A DNA stretch of 64,000 bases. Source: Bacteroidota bacterium (GTDB taxonomy: Bacteria; Bacteroidota; Ignavibacteria; Ignavibacteriales; Ignavibacteriaceae). A model generated the notes under the pieces. It saw only the letters and a program-made list of their open reading frames with translations. It made no database searches and had not been told where the DNA came from. A program made the position numbers and the translations under genes. Below are positions 17,924 through 28,950 of this stretch, piece after piece (position 1 is the first letter of the stretch; every line of letters begins with the position of its first letter). Where the stretch lies: positions 1 through 64,000 of the forward strand of contig JAIUOE010000013.1 of assembly GCA_020161395.1 (NCBI GenBank), read 5' to 3'.

Positions 17924-17931
17924 CAAATATA
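17924..17931 (-). promoter_or_regulatory. Candidate -7 box for ubiA-rnhB
   Basis: TATATTTG on the minus strand matches the Bacteroidetes -7 consensus TAnnTTTG exactly and is 56 nt from the ubiA start. No clear TTG is found 19-21 nt upstream, so the call is tentative. Confidence 0.3.
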
Positions 17932-18003
17932 AAAAAACATATATTAAAATGTTATTTTTTGATATTTTGTAACCGAAAAAGTTTTCACATAAGAGAGGAA
18001 AAA

Positions 18004-19362
18004 ATGAAGAGAACAATACTACTTCTCTCCGTACTTGTGTTGATGGTTTTTAACCTCAATGCACAAATGAGCAGCTTCCCCGATTTCAGTCACTATCCCG
18101 GAGCAGGAACAGGAAATGTTGAGGGCAGTGCCGGTCTTCTTTGGATCGACGGTAAGCCTCATTACAATCTGAGAATCACTCCTGATATCAGCTTCGCTAA
18201 ATTCGGAGTCGGTCTCGACCTCAATCTTGAATTCACACCAGAAGGTAAACTTCGCGATGAGAATTACAAGACAGCATCTCAGGTTCTATCCATCATCCGC
18301 TATGTGAGATATGGTGAAAAGAAAGATGAAATATTCGCAAAGGTCGGTATGATCGACTATTATACACTTGGGCAGGGAAACCTGATCTACATGTATAACA
18401 ACAGCTCGAGCTTTGATAACAGAAAAACCGGTTTCAACTTCGATGTCGATATGGGCAAATGGGGTTTTGAATCGATGTACAGTGATTTTGCCGCCGGTGG
18501 TGTTGCGGGATTAAGAGGGTATGTAAGACCTCTCCGTTTCTCCGAGGCTGCTGCAAAAATTCCTGTAATAAGCAACCTTGAAGTTGGTCTTTCATTTGCC
18601 GGTGACTTTAACGAAAAAGCCGGTGTTCTAAAAGGAGCCTACAATTCACAGGGTGACTTTGTCGTAACAGACAAGAAAAATTCTGTAACCGGTTTCTCGG
18701 TAGATCTCGGGCTTCCTGTGGTTAAAACCGATATGTTGAGTGTGGATCTGTTTACGAACTACACAAAAATGGCTGATTACGGTTCAGGAGTTAATGCAGG
18801 TTTCATGCTCTCTTTGAACGGGCTCGGAATGGTAAAACTTTCGACGAAGTTTGAAAGAAGATTCAATGATGGTAAATTCCTCCCTTCATACTTCGACGGT
18901 CTTTATGAGATCGAAAGATTTGCGATCATTGGTGGCGCACCTGCCGGAAAGATCATGGCTCTCGAGTTCATGGGTGAAAGTGACAACGGCTGGTTTGGTG
19001 CTTTAAGAGCTGACATTGCAAACTATGCGGTTGTTTATGGAAGTTACCAGAGACTGGACAAGACTCCGAACAGTGGTATCCTTCAATTAAAAACCGATCT
19101 TTCACCAAAAGACGGAGCATATGTTCTTTATGCCGGATATGAAAAGTCGGGAATTCAATCAGAATCCGAACTTTTTACAACGGATGAAAGATCGCATGCA
19201 TATGTTGAAGTCGGGTACAAACCATATAAATTCCTTATTGTGTCACTTGTATATCACTGGACTTTTCTGCCACTCAGAGACGGCTCCAACAATGTAATTG
19301 GATATGAACCACAGAAGAGAATTGAACCCAGAGTCAGTTTTGTGATGCCATTTAAATTCTAA
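18004..19362 (+). CDS. Outer-membrane beta-barrel protein, function unknown
   Basis: The protein of 452 residues starts with a clear signal peptide (MKRTILLLSVLVLMVFNLNAQ). The rest is alternating hydrophobic/polar beta strands typical of an outer-membrane barrel, with a C-terminal strand ending in FKF. Start at 18004 is chosen over the upstream frame start (17959) because it begins the signal peptide and has GAGAGG just ahead. No specific porin family is recognised. It stands alone between ubiA (divergent) and sdhC, followed by a hairpin terminator at 19462. Confidence 0.7.
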   Translation: MKRTILLLSVLVLMVFNLNAQMSSFPDFSHYPGAGTGNVEGSAGLLWIDGKPHYNLRITPDISFAKFGVGLDLNLEFTPEGKLRDENYKTASQVLSIIRYVRYGEKKDEIFAKVGMIDYYTLGQGNLIYMYNNSSSFDNRKTGFNFDVDMGKWGFESMYSDFAAGGVAGLRGYVRPLRFSEAAAKIPVISNLEVGLSFAGDFNEKAGVLKGAYNSQGDFVVTDKKNSVTGFSVDLGLPVVKTDMLSVDLFTNYTKMADYGSGVNAGFMLSLNGLGMVKLSTKFERRFNDGKFLPSYFDGLYEIERFAIIGGAPAGKIMALEFMGESDNGWFGALRADIANYAVVYGSYQRLDKTPNSGILQLKTDLSPKDGAYVLYAGYEKSGIQSESELFTTDERSHAYVEVGYKPYKFLIVSLVYHWTFLPLRDGSNNVIGYEPQKRIEPRVSFVMPFKF

Positions 19363-19461
19363 AAATCAGAAATAAAAGCCTGAAGGCACTTTATTGATGG
19401 TTTTTGAGTTTGAATATATACTCTGAATTCAATAAATTCATGCAGAAAATAAAATTATCAG

Positions 19462-19500
19462 GGCGGTTGTTCCTTCAGGGATCAACCGTCTGTTTTGTTA
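19462..19500 (+). terminator. Rho-independent terminator after the barrel gene
   Basis: Stem GGCGGTTG (19462-19469) pairs with CAACCGTC (19483-19490), with one G-T pair, around a 13-nt loop. TGTTTTGTT follows. It separates the barrel gene from sdhC. Confidence 0.7.
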
Positions 19501-19537
19501 AAAAACACTACAATTCAATTTTTCGGAGATCAATGTA

Positions 19538-20197
19538 ATGGGATGGTTTTTGCGGTTTTTGAGCTCTTCGATCGGCCAGAAATTTGTATCCGGTCTAACT
19601 GGGCTCTTTTTAATTTCCTTCCTGCTGGTGCATCTCGCCGGTAATTTTCAACTTTTTATGAATGATAACGGGGTCGCATTTAATGCCTACTCGGAATTCA
19701 TGTCAACCAATCCAATTATCAGAACACTTGAGATCGGTCTGGTTTTGGGATTTGTATTCCATATGTTCATCGGTACCAGACTCTGGCTAAAAAACAGGGC
19801 AGCAAGACCCGTTGCTTATGCTGTCAGGGATGCGAACGCAAACAGTGACTGGACTTCCCGTTCTATGTTTCTGAGCGGATTGATAATAGTTGTTTTTCTT
19901 GTGATTCACCTGAGGAGTTTTTTCGTGGAGACAAGATTTCTTGGGCAACATGACATGTATAAACTCGTTGTCGAGGCTTTCAAACAACCAGTTTATTCAG
20001 GATTTTATGTGTTTGCAATGATCCTGCTCGGAATACACCTCAACCATGGTTTTCAGAGTTCCTTCCAAACCTTTGGGCTTTTGGGAAAGAAATACTCGCC
20101 GGTTATAAAAGGGCTTGGTCTGGCTTTTGCGATCATTGTTCCCCTTCTATACGCTGTCATTCCACTCTATTTTTTATTTGGAACAGGAGGTAAATAA
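19538..20197 (+). CDS. sdhC: Succinate dehydrogenase cytochrome b subunit
   Basis: A 219-residue membrane anchor with five predicted helices, the Bacteroidetes/Wolinella FrdC-like form (family TIGR02046). It carries two haem b groups and the menaquinone site. [23 protein letters not shown] begins the first helix with the His ligand, and further His residues lie in helices 2, 4 and 5 ([24 protein letters not shown]). Its TAA stop overlaps the sdhA ATG (TAATG). Confidence 0.92.
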   Translation: MGWFLRFLSSSIGQKFVSGLTGLFLISFLLVHLAGNFQLFMNDNGVAFNAYSEFMSTNPIIRTLEIGLVLGFVFHMFIGTRLWLKNRAARPVAYAVRDANANSDWTSRSMFLSGLIIVVFLVIHLRSFFVETRFLGQHDMYKLVVEAFKQPVYSGFYVFAMILLGIHLNHGFQSSFQTFGLLGKKYSPVIKGLGLAFAIIVPLLYAVIPLYFLFGTGGK

Positions 20198-22110
20198 TGG
20201 CTTTAGATTCGAAGATCCCTTCCGGACCAATCGAGAAAAAGTGGTACAACCACAAATTCAACCTTAAACTTGTAAATCCTGCCAACAGAAGAAAATATCA
20301 TGTGATAGTAGTCGGCACAGGTCTTGCCGGAGGAGCTGCTGCAGCCACTCTTGGTGAGATGGGATATGAAGTTTCGGCTTTTTGTTATCAGGACAGTGCC
20401 CGGAGGGCTCACAGCATTGCCGCTCAGGGCGGAATTAACGCTGCAAAAAATTACAGAAATGACGGCGATTCAATTTACAGACTTTTTTACGACACCGTAA
20501 AAGGTGGCGACTACCGTGCCCGTGAGGCAAATGTTTACCGCCTTGCAGAATTAAGCGTAAACATAATCGACCAGTGTGTGGCACAGGGTGTTCCGTTCGC
20601 AAGAGAATACGGCGGATATCTTGACAACCGTTCATTCGGTGGAGCACAGGTTTCGAGAACATTTTATGCAAGAGGACAGACTGGGCAGCAGTTGTTGCTG
20701 GGTGCATACAGCGCACTTTCGCGCCAGGTTGGCCTTGGTCAGGTTAAGATGTATGAACGCCACGAAATGCTTGATGTTGTAATGATTGACGGGAAAGCCC
20801 GCGGAATTATAGCCCGTAACATGGTTACAGGTGAAATCGAGAAGCACGCAGCAGATGCCGTGATTCTTGCAACGGGTGGATACGGGAATGTCTACTACCT
20901 CTCCACCAATGCCAAAGGCTGCAACACAAGTGCAATCTGGCGTGCTCACAAAAGAGGAGCCTACTTCGGAAATCCCTGCTTTGTTCAGATACATCCGACA
21001 TGCATACCTGTAAGCGGCGAACACCAGTCGAAACTTACTCTCATGTCTGAGAGTCTAAGGAACGACGGAAGGGTGTGGGTTCCGCTGAAAAAAGGAGATA
21101 CAAGAAGGGCACAGGACATTCCTGAAGCAGAGAGGGATTATTATCTCGAACGCCGTTACCCGTCATTTGGTAACCTGGTTCCGAGAGATGTTGCCTCCCG
21201 TGCCGCAAAACAGGTATGCGATGAAGGCAGAGGAGTTGGTTCTTCCAAAATGGCGGTTTATCTCGATTTTGCAGATGCCATTAAAAGACAGGGCAAAGCC
21301 AAAATTGAAGAGAAATATGGTAATCTTTTCGACATGTATTATGAAATAACCGATGAAAATCCGTATGAAGTACCTATGAGAATCTATCCGGCAGTTCATT
21401 ACACAATGGGCGGATTGTGGGTCGACTACAATCTTATGACCACGGTTCCCGGACTTTTTGCCGCGGGTGAAGCCAATTTCTCGGATCATGGTGCCAACAG
21501 GCTCGGTGCCTCTGCACTCATGCAGGGTCTTGCCGATGGTTATTTTGTACTTCCTTCCACTGTTGGAGGATATCTTGGTTCTAACACCTTCCCGAAAGTT
21601 ACCACTGATGCACCTGAATTTGAAGAAGCTGTGAAAAATGTCAAGTCAGGCATCGATAAACTTCTTTCAATAAAAGGAACGAATTCTGTCGACTATTACC
21701 ACAAAAAGCTTGGCAAGATAATGTGGGACAAAGTCGGTATGGGAAGAAACGAGACAGGACTGAAAGAGGCAATCACAGAAATTCAATCTCTGAGAGAGGA
21801 TTTCTGGAAAAATGTCAGAGTTCTTGGAGTGAATGAAGAGTTGAACCAGTCGCTTGAAAAAGCCGGACGGGTTGCAGATTTCTTTGAACTCGCTGAACTT
21901 ATGGCAAAAGATGCACTCAACCGTCGTGAATCGTGCGGTGGTCACTTCAGAGAGGAATCTCAGACAGAAGACAATGAAGCCAAAAGAGATGATGAAAACT
22001 TTAGTTTCGTATCAGCCTGGGAATATAAAGGTGCCGGAAATGACCCCGAACTTCACAAGGAAGAGCTGACATTCGAATACTGCAAACCCAGCCAAAGAAG
22101 CTACAAATAG
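20197..22110 (+). CDS. sdhA: Succinate dehydrogenase/fumarate reductase flavoprotein subunit
   Basis: 637 residues, Bacteroidetes type. FAD binding: [19 protein letters not shown] (~residue 38). The covalent flavin His lies in [17 protein letters not shown] (~68). The dicarboxylate-site motif is [10 protein letters not shown] (~265), and the [14 protein letters not shown] region (~428) completes the FAD site. It acts in the TCA cycle on the cytoplasmic face of the membrane with SdhB and SdhC and would transfer electrons to menaquinone. The gene overlaps sdhC by one base and is followed by sdhB after 15 nt. Confidence 0.95.
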   Translation: MALDSKIPSGPIEKKWYNHKFNLKLVNPANRRKYHVIVVGTGLAGGAAAATLGEMGYEVSAFCYQDSARRAHSIAAQGGINAAKNYRNDGDSIYRLFYDTVKGGDYRAREANVYRLAELSVNIIDQCVAQGVPFAREYGGYLDNRSFGGAQVSRTFYARGQTGQQLLLGAYSALSRQVGLGQVKMYERHEMLDVVMIDGKARGIIARNMVTGEIEKHAADAVILATGGYGNVYYLSTNAKGCNTSAIWRAHKRGAYFGNPCFVQIHPTCIPVSGEHQSKLTLMSESLRNDGRVWVPLKKGDTRRAQDIPEAERDYYLERRYPSFGNLVPRDVASRAAKQVCDEGRGVGSSKMAVYLDFADAIKRQGKAKIEEKYGNLFDMYYEITDENPYEVPMRIYPAVHYTMGGLWVDYNLMTTVPGLFAAGEANFSDHGANRLGASALMQGLADGYFVLPSTVGGYLGSNTFPKVTTDAPEFEEAVKNVKSGIDKLLSIKGTNSVDYYHKKLGKIMWDKVGMGRNETGLKEAITEIQSLREDFWKNVRVLGVNEELNQSLEKAGRVADFFELAELMAKDALNRRESCGGHFREESQTEDNEAKRDDENFSFVSAWEYKGAGNDPELHKEELTFEYCKPSQRSYK

Positions 22111-22125
22111 GAAGGAGATGTAAAT

Positions 22126-22866
22126 ATGAACTTTAAGTTGAAAATATGGCGTCAAAAGAATTCGAAAGATTCAGGCAGATTTGTTGATTATTCGGTAGCT
22201 AATATTTCTGAAGACACATCTTTCCTTGAGATGCTCGACATACTGAATGAGGACCTTATCGCCAAAAATGAGGAACCCGTTGCATTCGACCACGATTGCC
22301 GTGAAGGTATTTGCGGGATGTGCAGCCTCCACATTAGTGGCAGACCTCACGGTCCGAGACAGAAAGTAACAGCCTGCCAGTTGTTTATGAGGTCCTTTAA
22401 GGAAGGAGAAACAATTACAGTAGAGCCATGGCGTGCAAAGCCGTTCCCTGTGATTAAAGATTGCATCACTGACCGGTCAGCTTTCGACAGAATAATGCAG
22501 TCGGGCGGTTTCATTTCTGCAAGCACGGGTTCTGCTCCCGATGGTAACGCGGTTCCGATCCCTAAAAAGGATGCTGAACTGGCAATGGATGCCGCTGCCT
22601 GTATCGGATGCGGTGCATGTGTAGCTGCATGCAAGAATGCTTCAGCCATGCTTTTTGTTGCAGCAAAAGTCTCACACCTCGGTCACCTTCCTCAAGGGAA
22701 AGTGGAAAGGAAAGAGAGAGTGCTCAATATGGTTGCCCAGATGGACAAGGAAGGATTCGGATCATGCACAAACACTTATGCATGTGAGGCTGAATGTCCT
22801 AAAGGCATTTCTGTGGCGAATATTGCGTTCCTCAATCGTGAATACCTGAAAGCGGGTTTATCGTAA
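22126..22866 (+). CDS. sdhB: Succinate dehydrogenase/fumarate reductase iron-sulfur subunit
   Basis: 246 residues. The 2Fe-2S ligands sit in [18 protein letters not shown] (~residue 57) with a later Cys in TACQLF (~85). The 4Fe-4S and 3Fe-4S ligands are in [16 protein letters not shown] (~152) and [10 protein letters not shown] (~222). It passes electrons from SdhA flavin to the SdhC haems. GGAG lies before the ATG. A strong terminator follows 22 nt after the stop, closing the operon. Confidence 0.95.
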   Translation: MNFKLKIWRQKNSKDSGRFVDYSVANISEDTSFLEMLDILNEDLIAKNEEPVAFDHDCREGICGMCSLHISGRPHGPRQKVTACQLFMRSFKEGETITVEPWRAKPFPVIKDCITDRSAFDRIMQSGGFISASTGSAPDGNAVPIPKKDAELAMDAAACIGCGACVAACKNASAMLFVAAKVSHLGHLPQGKVERKERVLNMVAQMDKEGFGSCTNTYACEAECPKGISVANIAFLNREYLKAGLS

Positions 22867-22887
22867 GCGGAAATATATTTAATAACG

Positions 22888-22924
22888 GGCTGTCGGCGGT
22901 GATATTGCCCGACAGCCTTTTTTG
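22888..22924 (+). terminator. Rho-independent terminator after sdhCAB
   Basis: Stem GGCTGTCGG (22888-22896) with CCGACAGCC (22909-22917), a 12-nt loop, then a run of seven T. Confidence 0.9.
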
Positions 22925-22931
22925 TTAGAAA

Positions 22932-24263
22932 ATGATGTTTAAAGAAAAAGCAGCAAAGTTACTAAAACTCAACAGTGAACTGATTTCCCGTTCGCCTGTT
23001 ACCGAATTTTTGATTGAAGAGCTTGAGTCCATGGGTATTCATCCTGCATTCATCAAATTTCTTTGGGCTGAAAGCATTTTGGAAGGTGAAAAAGAGGGGA
23101 GCTTAAAAGCCTCAATTTCGAAGGAAGAATTGTTAGTCATTTTGAAAAAGGCGGCCGTATTCAATCTAAATTTTCTTTTTAACCCAGTGTTCCTTCTAAA
23201 AAAGCACATCTTTTCCTCGAAAGACGGAGTAAATCCGGGGCTCCTTGCCGATCTTCGAAACAGGGTTTACTATTTTAGATATTATATTGACATCCTGGAG
23301 AAACTTCAGAAGTCGGGTAAACTGCTTGAATCGGATTATGATGAAACGATGCAGAGAGTAAACAAAAAGCTCCTTGATGGTAACTTCAATTCCATAATCT
23401 CTGACGGTGTGGATGCTCTGAGTCACTTCTTCAATTATAAAGATGAGTTCCCTTCGCTCGACAGGGAATGTATGAAGCTCTTCCTCCTTTCAAGGGGGTT
23501 GAATGACGCATATGAAAAGTTGCTTCCTCACTACGAGAGGAAAGAATTATTAAGTGTCTGGAAAATAAAGGATGTTCTCACAGGGGATGAAACCTCAATT
23601 TTTGATGCCCATCTCGAAGTAACCAGGGAAATCAAACCTCAGCGACCGGTTTTGGCACCACTTCCACAAGAGGAGACCCCGACAGTTGCGGATCAGGGGA
23701 TTACGGAACCCGTTCCGGTGATCGAAAAGAAAAAGGAAGACCTGCCTCCCATTGATTTCAAACGGGAAGAGCAGGTAAGAAAAGCTCCGGAAACGATGTC
23801 CTCAAAAACAATTGAAGAAACGATCTCAGCTCCTAAAAAGAAAATTGAGTTCGAAGAAGTGGTAGAACCCGGGGTGATTAAGCCCAGTGATGATGCAATG
23901 GAGATAATTTCAAAACTGCCATCGATAAATGATGAACCACAGGTTAAGATAATTGATGACGAACCTGTTCAGCGGTATGAATTCAGTTTCCCTCCCAGAG
24001 TGGATCCTGAAATTTCGACCGTTAAGGAAAAAAAGAATATTTTGTCGCTCCTCGATCAGGATGAAAGTCTGAAGATAATTCAGCATATCTTCGACGGTGA
24101 TCATTCCGACTTTTTCAGCAGCATTGAGGCTCTTGAGAAATGTGCAGGTATCAGTGAGGCACGAAACCTTCTCTCAATCATTTTTGCAAATGCCGGATTG
24201 AGCGAAAAAAACAAGTATGCGCGTTTACTAACAGAAAAAACAGAAAGAAGTTTTACGGGTTAA
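22932..24263 (+). CDS. Protein of unknown function upstream of obgE
   Basis: 443 residues, soluble, no signal peptide. Three parts are visible: a helical N-terminal domain (~1-230), a charged Pro/Glu/Lys-rich and probably disordered linker (~235-365), and a compact helical C-terminal domain (~370-443, from ILSLLDQDESLKIIQHIF). I recognise no family. The gene ends three bases before the obgE GTG, so the two are almost certainly co-translated, which hints at a role in ribosome assembly, division or stress signalling. That is inference only. Confidence 0.7.
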   Translation: MMFKEKAAKLLKLNSELISRSPVTEFLIEELESMGIHPAFIKFLWAESILEGEKEGSLKASISKEELLVILKKAAVFNLNFLFNPVFLLKKHIFSSKDGVNPGLLADLRNRVYYFRYYIDILEKLQKSGKLLESDYDETMQRVNKKLLDGNFNSIISDGVDALSHFFNYKDEFPSLDRECMKLFLLSRGLNDAYEKLLPHYERKELLSVWKIKDVLTGDETSIFDAHLEVTREIKPQRPVLAPLPQEETPTVADQGITEPVPVIEKKKEDLPPIDFKREEQVRKAPETMSSKTIEETISAPKKKIEFEEVVEPGVIKPSDDAMEIISKLPSINDEPQVKIIDDEPVQRYEFSFPPRVDPEISTVKEKKNILSLLDQDESLKIIQHIFDGDHSDFFSSIEALEKCAGISEARNLLSIIFANAGLSEKNKYARLLTEKTERSFTG

Positions 24264-25265
<1,002 letters not shown>

Positions 25266-25286
25266 ACAACCGAATCGAGGTATAAT

Positions 25287-26135
25287 ATGAGAATCCATAA
25301 ATACAGTGCGGTCGTCCTTTCGGTCGCATTTACTTTCTTCATTTCAGCCTGCTCGAGTCTGGGACTGAATATATTTTCAGACGCTGATGAAGTATCATTG
25401 GGGTCAAATGTGGCTGCGGAGATAGCTGCAGATCCGAAGGAATATCCAATATTCCGGGGAGATCCATCCATAAAGCAATATTTGAACGACAGGATTTTTT
25501 ATCACCTGTTGCAATCAAATTCGATCACCAAAAAAAATGTGTACACTTATCAGTTGGAAATTATCGACAGACCCGATGTGCTGAACGCATTTGCTCTTCC
25601 GGGTGGAAGAGTGTATGTTTATACGGGACTGTTAAAGTATCTTGACTCTGAAGCAGCACTCGCAGGTGTACTTGGACATGAAATCGCACACGCCGAACGG
25701 AGGCACGCAACCCAGAGAATGACTGCACAGTATGGCACTTCAATGTTGATCGGTCTGGTTTTGGGTCAAAATCCAAACAAATATGTGGAAATTGCCGCAA
25801 ATCTTTTTGCAGGGTTATCGTTGCTTTCCAACAGCCGTTCGAATGAAGATGAAAGTGACAAATATTCGATTGAATACCTGAAAGACACACGCTATTATCC
25901 GGGTGGAGTGAAATTCTTTTTCGAAAAGATGAGAGATGACGGTAAAGTCAGTTCCAAAAGTGGTGGAATTGAGACTTTTCTTTCCACACATCCTGATCCA
26001 ATTGCCAGAATATCGAGTACAGATCAGCGTCTGAAAGAAAAAGGAATGGCAGTGTTTTCCTACACAAACTACGCCGGACAAGGGGTATTCAGAGACGAGT
26101 ACAAAAGAAACATTACCGATAAATTACCTAAATAG
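25287..26135 (+). CDS. M48 family metalloprotease lipoprotein (BepA/LoiP-like)
   Basis: 282 residues. The N-terminus ends in the lipobox SACSS (Cys ~22), so the mature protein is a periplasmic lipoprotein. The gluzincin site is GHEIAHAERRHA (HEXXH at ~132), with the third ligand Glu in SNEDESDKYS (~196). Relatives in the M48B/C groups take part in outer-membrane protein quality control. AGGT precedes the ATG. It lies 21 nt after obgE and 9 nt before the S9 peptidase, in one run of genes. Confidence 0.9.
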   Translation: MRIHKYSAVVLSVAFTFFISACSSLGLNIFSDADEVSLGSNVAAEIAADPKEYPIFRGDPSIKQYLNDRIFYHLLQSNSITKKNVYTYQLEIIDRPDVLNAFALPGGRVYVYTGLLKYLDSEAALAGVLGHEIAHAERRHATQRMTAQYGTSMLIGLVLGQNPNKYVEIAANLFAGLSLLSNSRSNEDESDKYSIEYLKDTRYYPGGVKFFFEKMRDDGKVSSKSGGIETFLSTHPDPIARISSTDQRLKEKGMAVFSYTNYAGQGVFRDEYKRNITDKLPK

Positions 26136-26144
26136 AGAGAGTTC

Positions 26145-28178
26145 ATGAGAATCTTTGCAACCATCATTTTTGCCGTTTTAGTCGTTTTTTCTGCTGTTCC
26201 TCAGGATAAAAAACCTTTGACAGCCGAAGATATCTGGAAAATGAAACGAATCGGAAGTTTTGTTGTAAATCCTGCAAAAACCGAAGCGGTATTTTCAGTA
26301 ACCACTTATGACGCATCCAAAAATGAATCCGAAAGCGACCTTTTTCTGCTTGATCTGAAGACTGCTGATTACAGAAAGTTCACTTCAAGCAAAGGAGGAG
26401 AATCATCACCTGTATGGTCACCTGACGGGAAAAAGATCGCTTTCGTTGCAAAGAGAGAAGGTGATGAGCGGGGACAAATTTATATCATCTCCCGTGAAGG
26501 CGGGGAAGCGGTACGCCTTACCGAAATGCCTCTCGGCGCCGGTTCAATAAAGTGGTTCCCGGACGGGAAGAAAATCGCGTTTGCTGCTAATACATATCCT
26601 GAAGCCCAAGGTAATCTTGATACACTCAAAAAGCTTATCAAAGCCAAAAAAGAGAACAAGGTTACGGCAAAAGTCACCGAAGACAGATACTATCGTTACT
26701 GGGACAGTTGGCTGACTGACGGTTTTGTTACACATCTTTATGCAGTAGATGTGACAACGGGAAAAGTGACCGATCTTACACCCGCAAATGAAGCAATTCT
26801 TTCAGCAGGGGGAAGTGGTGCCGATTTCGACATTTCACCTGACGGTTTGCAGATCGTACTTTCGGCAAATGTTACTCCAAAACCATATTTCAAAGAATTG
26901 AATTTCGACCTCTTCCTCCTTAAAACAGATGGAAGTGGTAAAATGGAAAACATCACGGCAAGTAACATGGCAGGTGATGGAGGTGCCCGCTTTTCACCTT
27001 GTGGCAAATTTGTTTTTTATCTTAAAACTCTTGATGTAAATAAACTTGCAGAAAACAACAAACTCGCAAGATTCGAACTTTCCTCCAGGAAGGATACACT
27101 TCTTACCGCAAAAATTGATCTTTCCATCGGTGAATACGAGTTTGATACAAAAACAGGCACAATTTATTTTGCATGTGATTTTAAAGGACGGACAGGAATT
27201 TTTAAGGTTAATCCTGATGGTAGAGATTTGCAGCATGTTTTTGCTGAAGGTACAAACAGCGGTATCGATCCCGACAGCAGTATAGTTTATTTTCTGAATC
27301 AAAACAATAGCACCCCACAGAGAATTGTGTCTTATGATCAGTCTTCAAAAAAACTCACCAAAATAGTTGACCTGAATGAAGAACTTACAGCAAAAATTCA
27401 GTTCGGAAAATTCGAAGAGCACTACTATTCAGGTGCGGACAAAGATTCTGTACAGCTTTTCCTCCTTTATCCACCAAACTTCGATAAAACAAAAAAATAT
27501 CCTCTTATCCACCTGATTCATGGCGGACCTCACGGAGCATTCAGCGATGATTTCCATTACAGGTGGAATTCACAGGTTTTTGCCGGGATGGGTTATGTAG
27601 TAGCGATGGTTAATTTCCATGGAAGTACAGGATTCGGTGAGAAATTCGCCGAATCAATCGTGGGTGCCCATGGTGACAAACCTTATACCGACATCATGAA
27701 TGCAAATGAATTTCTTTTCGACAAGTTCGACTTCATCGATGAAAACAAAGTCGGAGCTGCGGGTGGAAGTTATGGCGGATATCTTGTAAATTACATTGCC
27801 GGACAAACGAATAAATTTTCTGCTCTCGTCTCTCATGCCGGAGTTTACAATTATTACGGACAGTTTGCTTCCGACATGACTCACTTCCGTGAACTTGCAT
27901 ACGGAGGTGCTCCCTGGTACAATCAGGAACAGGTACTTAAGTACAGCCCGTCATCATATGCAAGCAAGATGATTACCCCTATGCTTGTCATCCATGGCGA
28001 AAAAGATTATCGAGTAGTTGTAACACAGGGACTCGAATTATACGGTGTCCTTAAAGGAAAAGGTGTACCTGCACGGCTCGTCTATTTCCCCGACGAAAAC
28101 CACTGGGTAATGCAGGCTCAAAATTCAATCTTTTGGTACAAAGAAGTAAAAGACTGGTTCGACAGGTTTTTGAAGTAG
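26145..28178 (+). CDS. Secreted S9 family prolyl oligopeptidase / acylaminoacyl peptidase
   Basis: 677 residues with a signal peptide (first ~18 residues). A WD40-like beta propeller (~30-400; repeated SPDGKKIAF-type strands) covers a C-terminal alpha/beta-hydrolase. The catalytic Ser is in GGSYGGYLVN (~542), Asp in HGEKDYRVV (~622) and His in DENHWV (~656). The family removes dipeptides or acylated residues from the N-terminus of peptides, so peptide scavenging in the periplasm is likely. The stop codon is 13 nt before the left nonamer array of the transposase module. Confidence 0.92.
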   Translation: MRIFATIIFAVLVVFSAVPQDKKPLTAEDIWKMKRIGSFVVNPAKTEAVFSVTTYDASKNESESDLFLLDLKTADYRKFTSSKGGESSPVWSPDGKKIAFVAKREGDERGQIYIISREGGEAVRLTEMPLGAGSIKWFPDGKKIAFAANTYPEAQGNLDTLKKLIKAKKENKVTAKVTEDRYYRYWDSWLTDGFVTHLYAVDVTTGKVTDLTPANEAILSAGGSGADFDISPDGLQIVLSANVTPKPYFKELNFDLFLLKTDGSGKMENITASNMAGDGGARFSPCGKFVFYLKTLDVNKLAENNKLARFELSSRKDTLLTAKIDLSIGEYEFDTKTGTIYFACDFKGRTGIFKVNPDGRDLQHVFAEGTNSGIDPDSSIVYFLNQNNSTPQRIVSYDQSSKKLTKIVDLNEELTAKIQFGKFEEHYYSGADKDSVQLFLLYPPNFDKTKKYPLIHLIHGGPHGAFSDDFHYRWNSQVFAGMGYVVAMVNFHGSTGFGEKFAESIVGAHGDKPYTDIMNANEFLFDKFDFIDENKVGAAGGSYGGYLVNYIAGQTNKFSALVSHAGVYNYYGQFASDMTHFRELAYGGAPWYNQEQVLKYSPSSYASKMITPMLVIHGEKDYRVVVTQGLELYGVLKGKGVPARLVYFPDENHWVMQAQNSIFWYKEVKDWFDRFLK

Positions 28179-28191
28179 AGTGCCAGAGAGG

Positions 28192-28320
28192 CTTGAGAAA
28201 CTTGAGAAACCTGAGAATCTCGAGAGAATTGAGAAACCTGAGAACCTGAGAGACCTGAGAGACTTGAGAAACTCGAGAGACATGAGAAACTTGAGTAATC
28301 GAGTAACTGAGAGACCTGAG
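28192..28320. repeat. Outer left nonamer array (CTTGAGAAA type) of the transposase module
   Basis: About 14 imperfect 9-nt units with consensus YTTGAGAAA or CTGAGAGAC, starting 13 nt after the S9 peptidase stop. It is the inverted partner of the array at 29554-29670. Its 9-nt period gives a spurious open frame (repeating Leu-Glu-Lys) that should not be read as a gene. Confidence 0.9.
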
Positions 28321-28356
28321 TCATATTGGGTCGCGACAAACTCAAAAAATTGGTTT

Positions 28357-28500
28357 GGCCCCGGACGGGGTCAAGTATGGGTAGCATGTACGGGTAGCAA
28401 CGATATCAAAAAATGTTATGGCCCCGGACGGGGTCATGTATGGGTAGCAACGGAATTAACAAATGTTTTGGCCCCGGACGGGGTCAAGTATGGGTAACAA
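28357..28500 (+). repeat. Inner left REP-like array, three hairpin units
   Basis: Hairpin GGCCCCGGACGGGGTC occurs at 28357-28372, 28420-28435 and 28470-28485. Each is followed by the word GTATGGGTAGCAA (the last copy reads GTATGGGTAACAA). Start-to-start spacing is 63 and 50 nt; the 63-nt unit has the GTAYGGGTAG word twice. A degenerate unit may precede the first copy (28321-28356). The last unit ends at 28500, directly before the transposase start. Confidence 0.9.
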
Positions 28501-28950
28501 TTGTCACATTCAACATACACACAAATATATTTACACATAGTTTTTGCGGTTAAATCGAGAGAAAAAGTTCTTAAATCAACATTTCGTCAAGAGGTGTTAA
28601 AATTCATTACCGCAATCATTCAATCACGCAAGCACAAAGTTCGTGAGATTAACGGTGTCGAGGATCATATACATATCCTTATCGGCTATAATCCCATTCA
28701 ATCTCTTCCTGACTTGATCCGCGACATTAAATCGGAATCATCAAAATTTATAAACGAAAAGCGATTTATTCACGGGCATTTTAGTTGGCAGGAAGGTTAC
28801 GGCGCATTTTCTATCGGAAAAACGGAGCTGGATAGAATTCACATATATATTCGTAATCAGGAAGTGCATCATTTGGAAGAAAGTTCTATTTCCGAGATAA
28901 GGCGTTTTCTTGCATCTTACGGGCATGAAAACCCTGAAAATTATAAATGA
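28501..28950 (+). CDS. IS200/IS605-type Y1 (HUH) transposase, RAYT-like
   Basis: 149 residues. The family core is present: TQIYLHIVFAVKSRE at the N-terminus, the HUH metal motif in GVEDHIHILIG (~residues 54-64), WQEGYGAF (~98) and the catalytic Tyr in IYIRNQEVHH (~118-127). These enzymes cut and join single-stranded DNA at hairpin feet. No tnpB or guide RNA gene accompanies it. The only in-frame start is TTG at 28501 (TAA at 28495 lies just upstream), so expression may be weak. Hairpin units touch both ends of the ORF: one ends at 28500, the other begins at 28951. The gene looks intact. Confidence 0.9.
   Translation: MSHSTYTQIYLHIVFAVKSREKVLKSTFRQEVLKFITAIIQSRKHKVREINGVEDHIHILIGYNPIQSLPDLIRDIKSESSKFINEKRFIHGHFSWQEGYGAFSIGKTELDRIHIYIRNQEVHHLEESSISEIRRFLASYGHENPENYK

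Noticed and set aside
28180-28497. 105-residue Leu-Glu-Lys-rich open frame after the S9 peptidase
   Set aside because: It is the 9-nt array read as codons and runs on into the hairpin units; no independent evidence for a protein.
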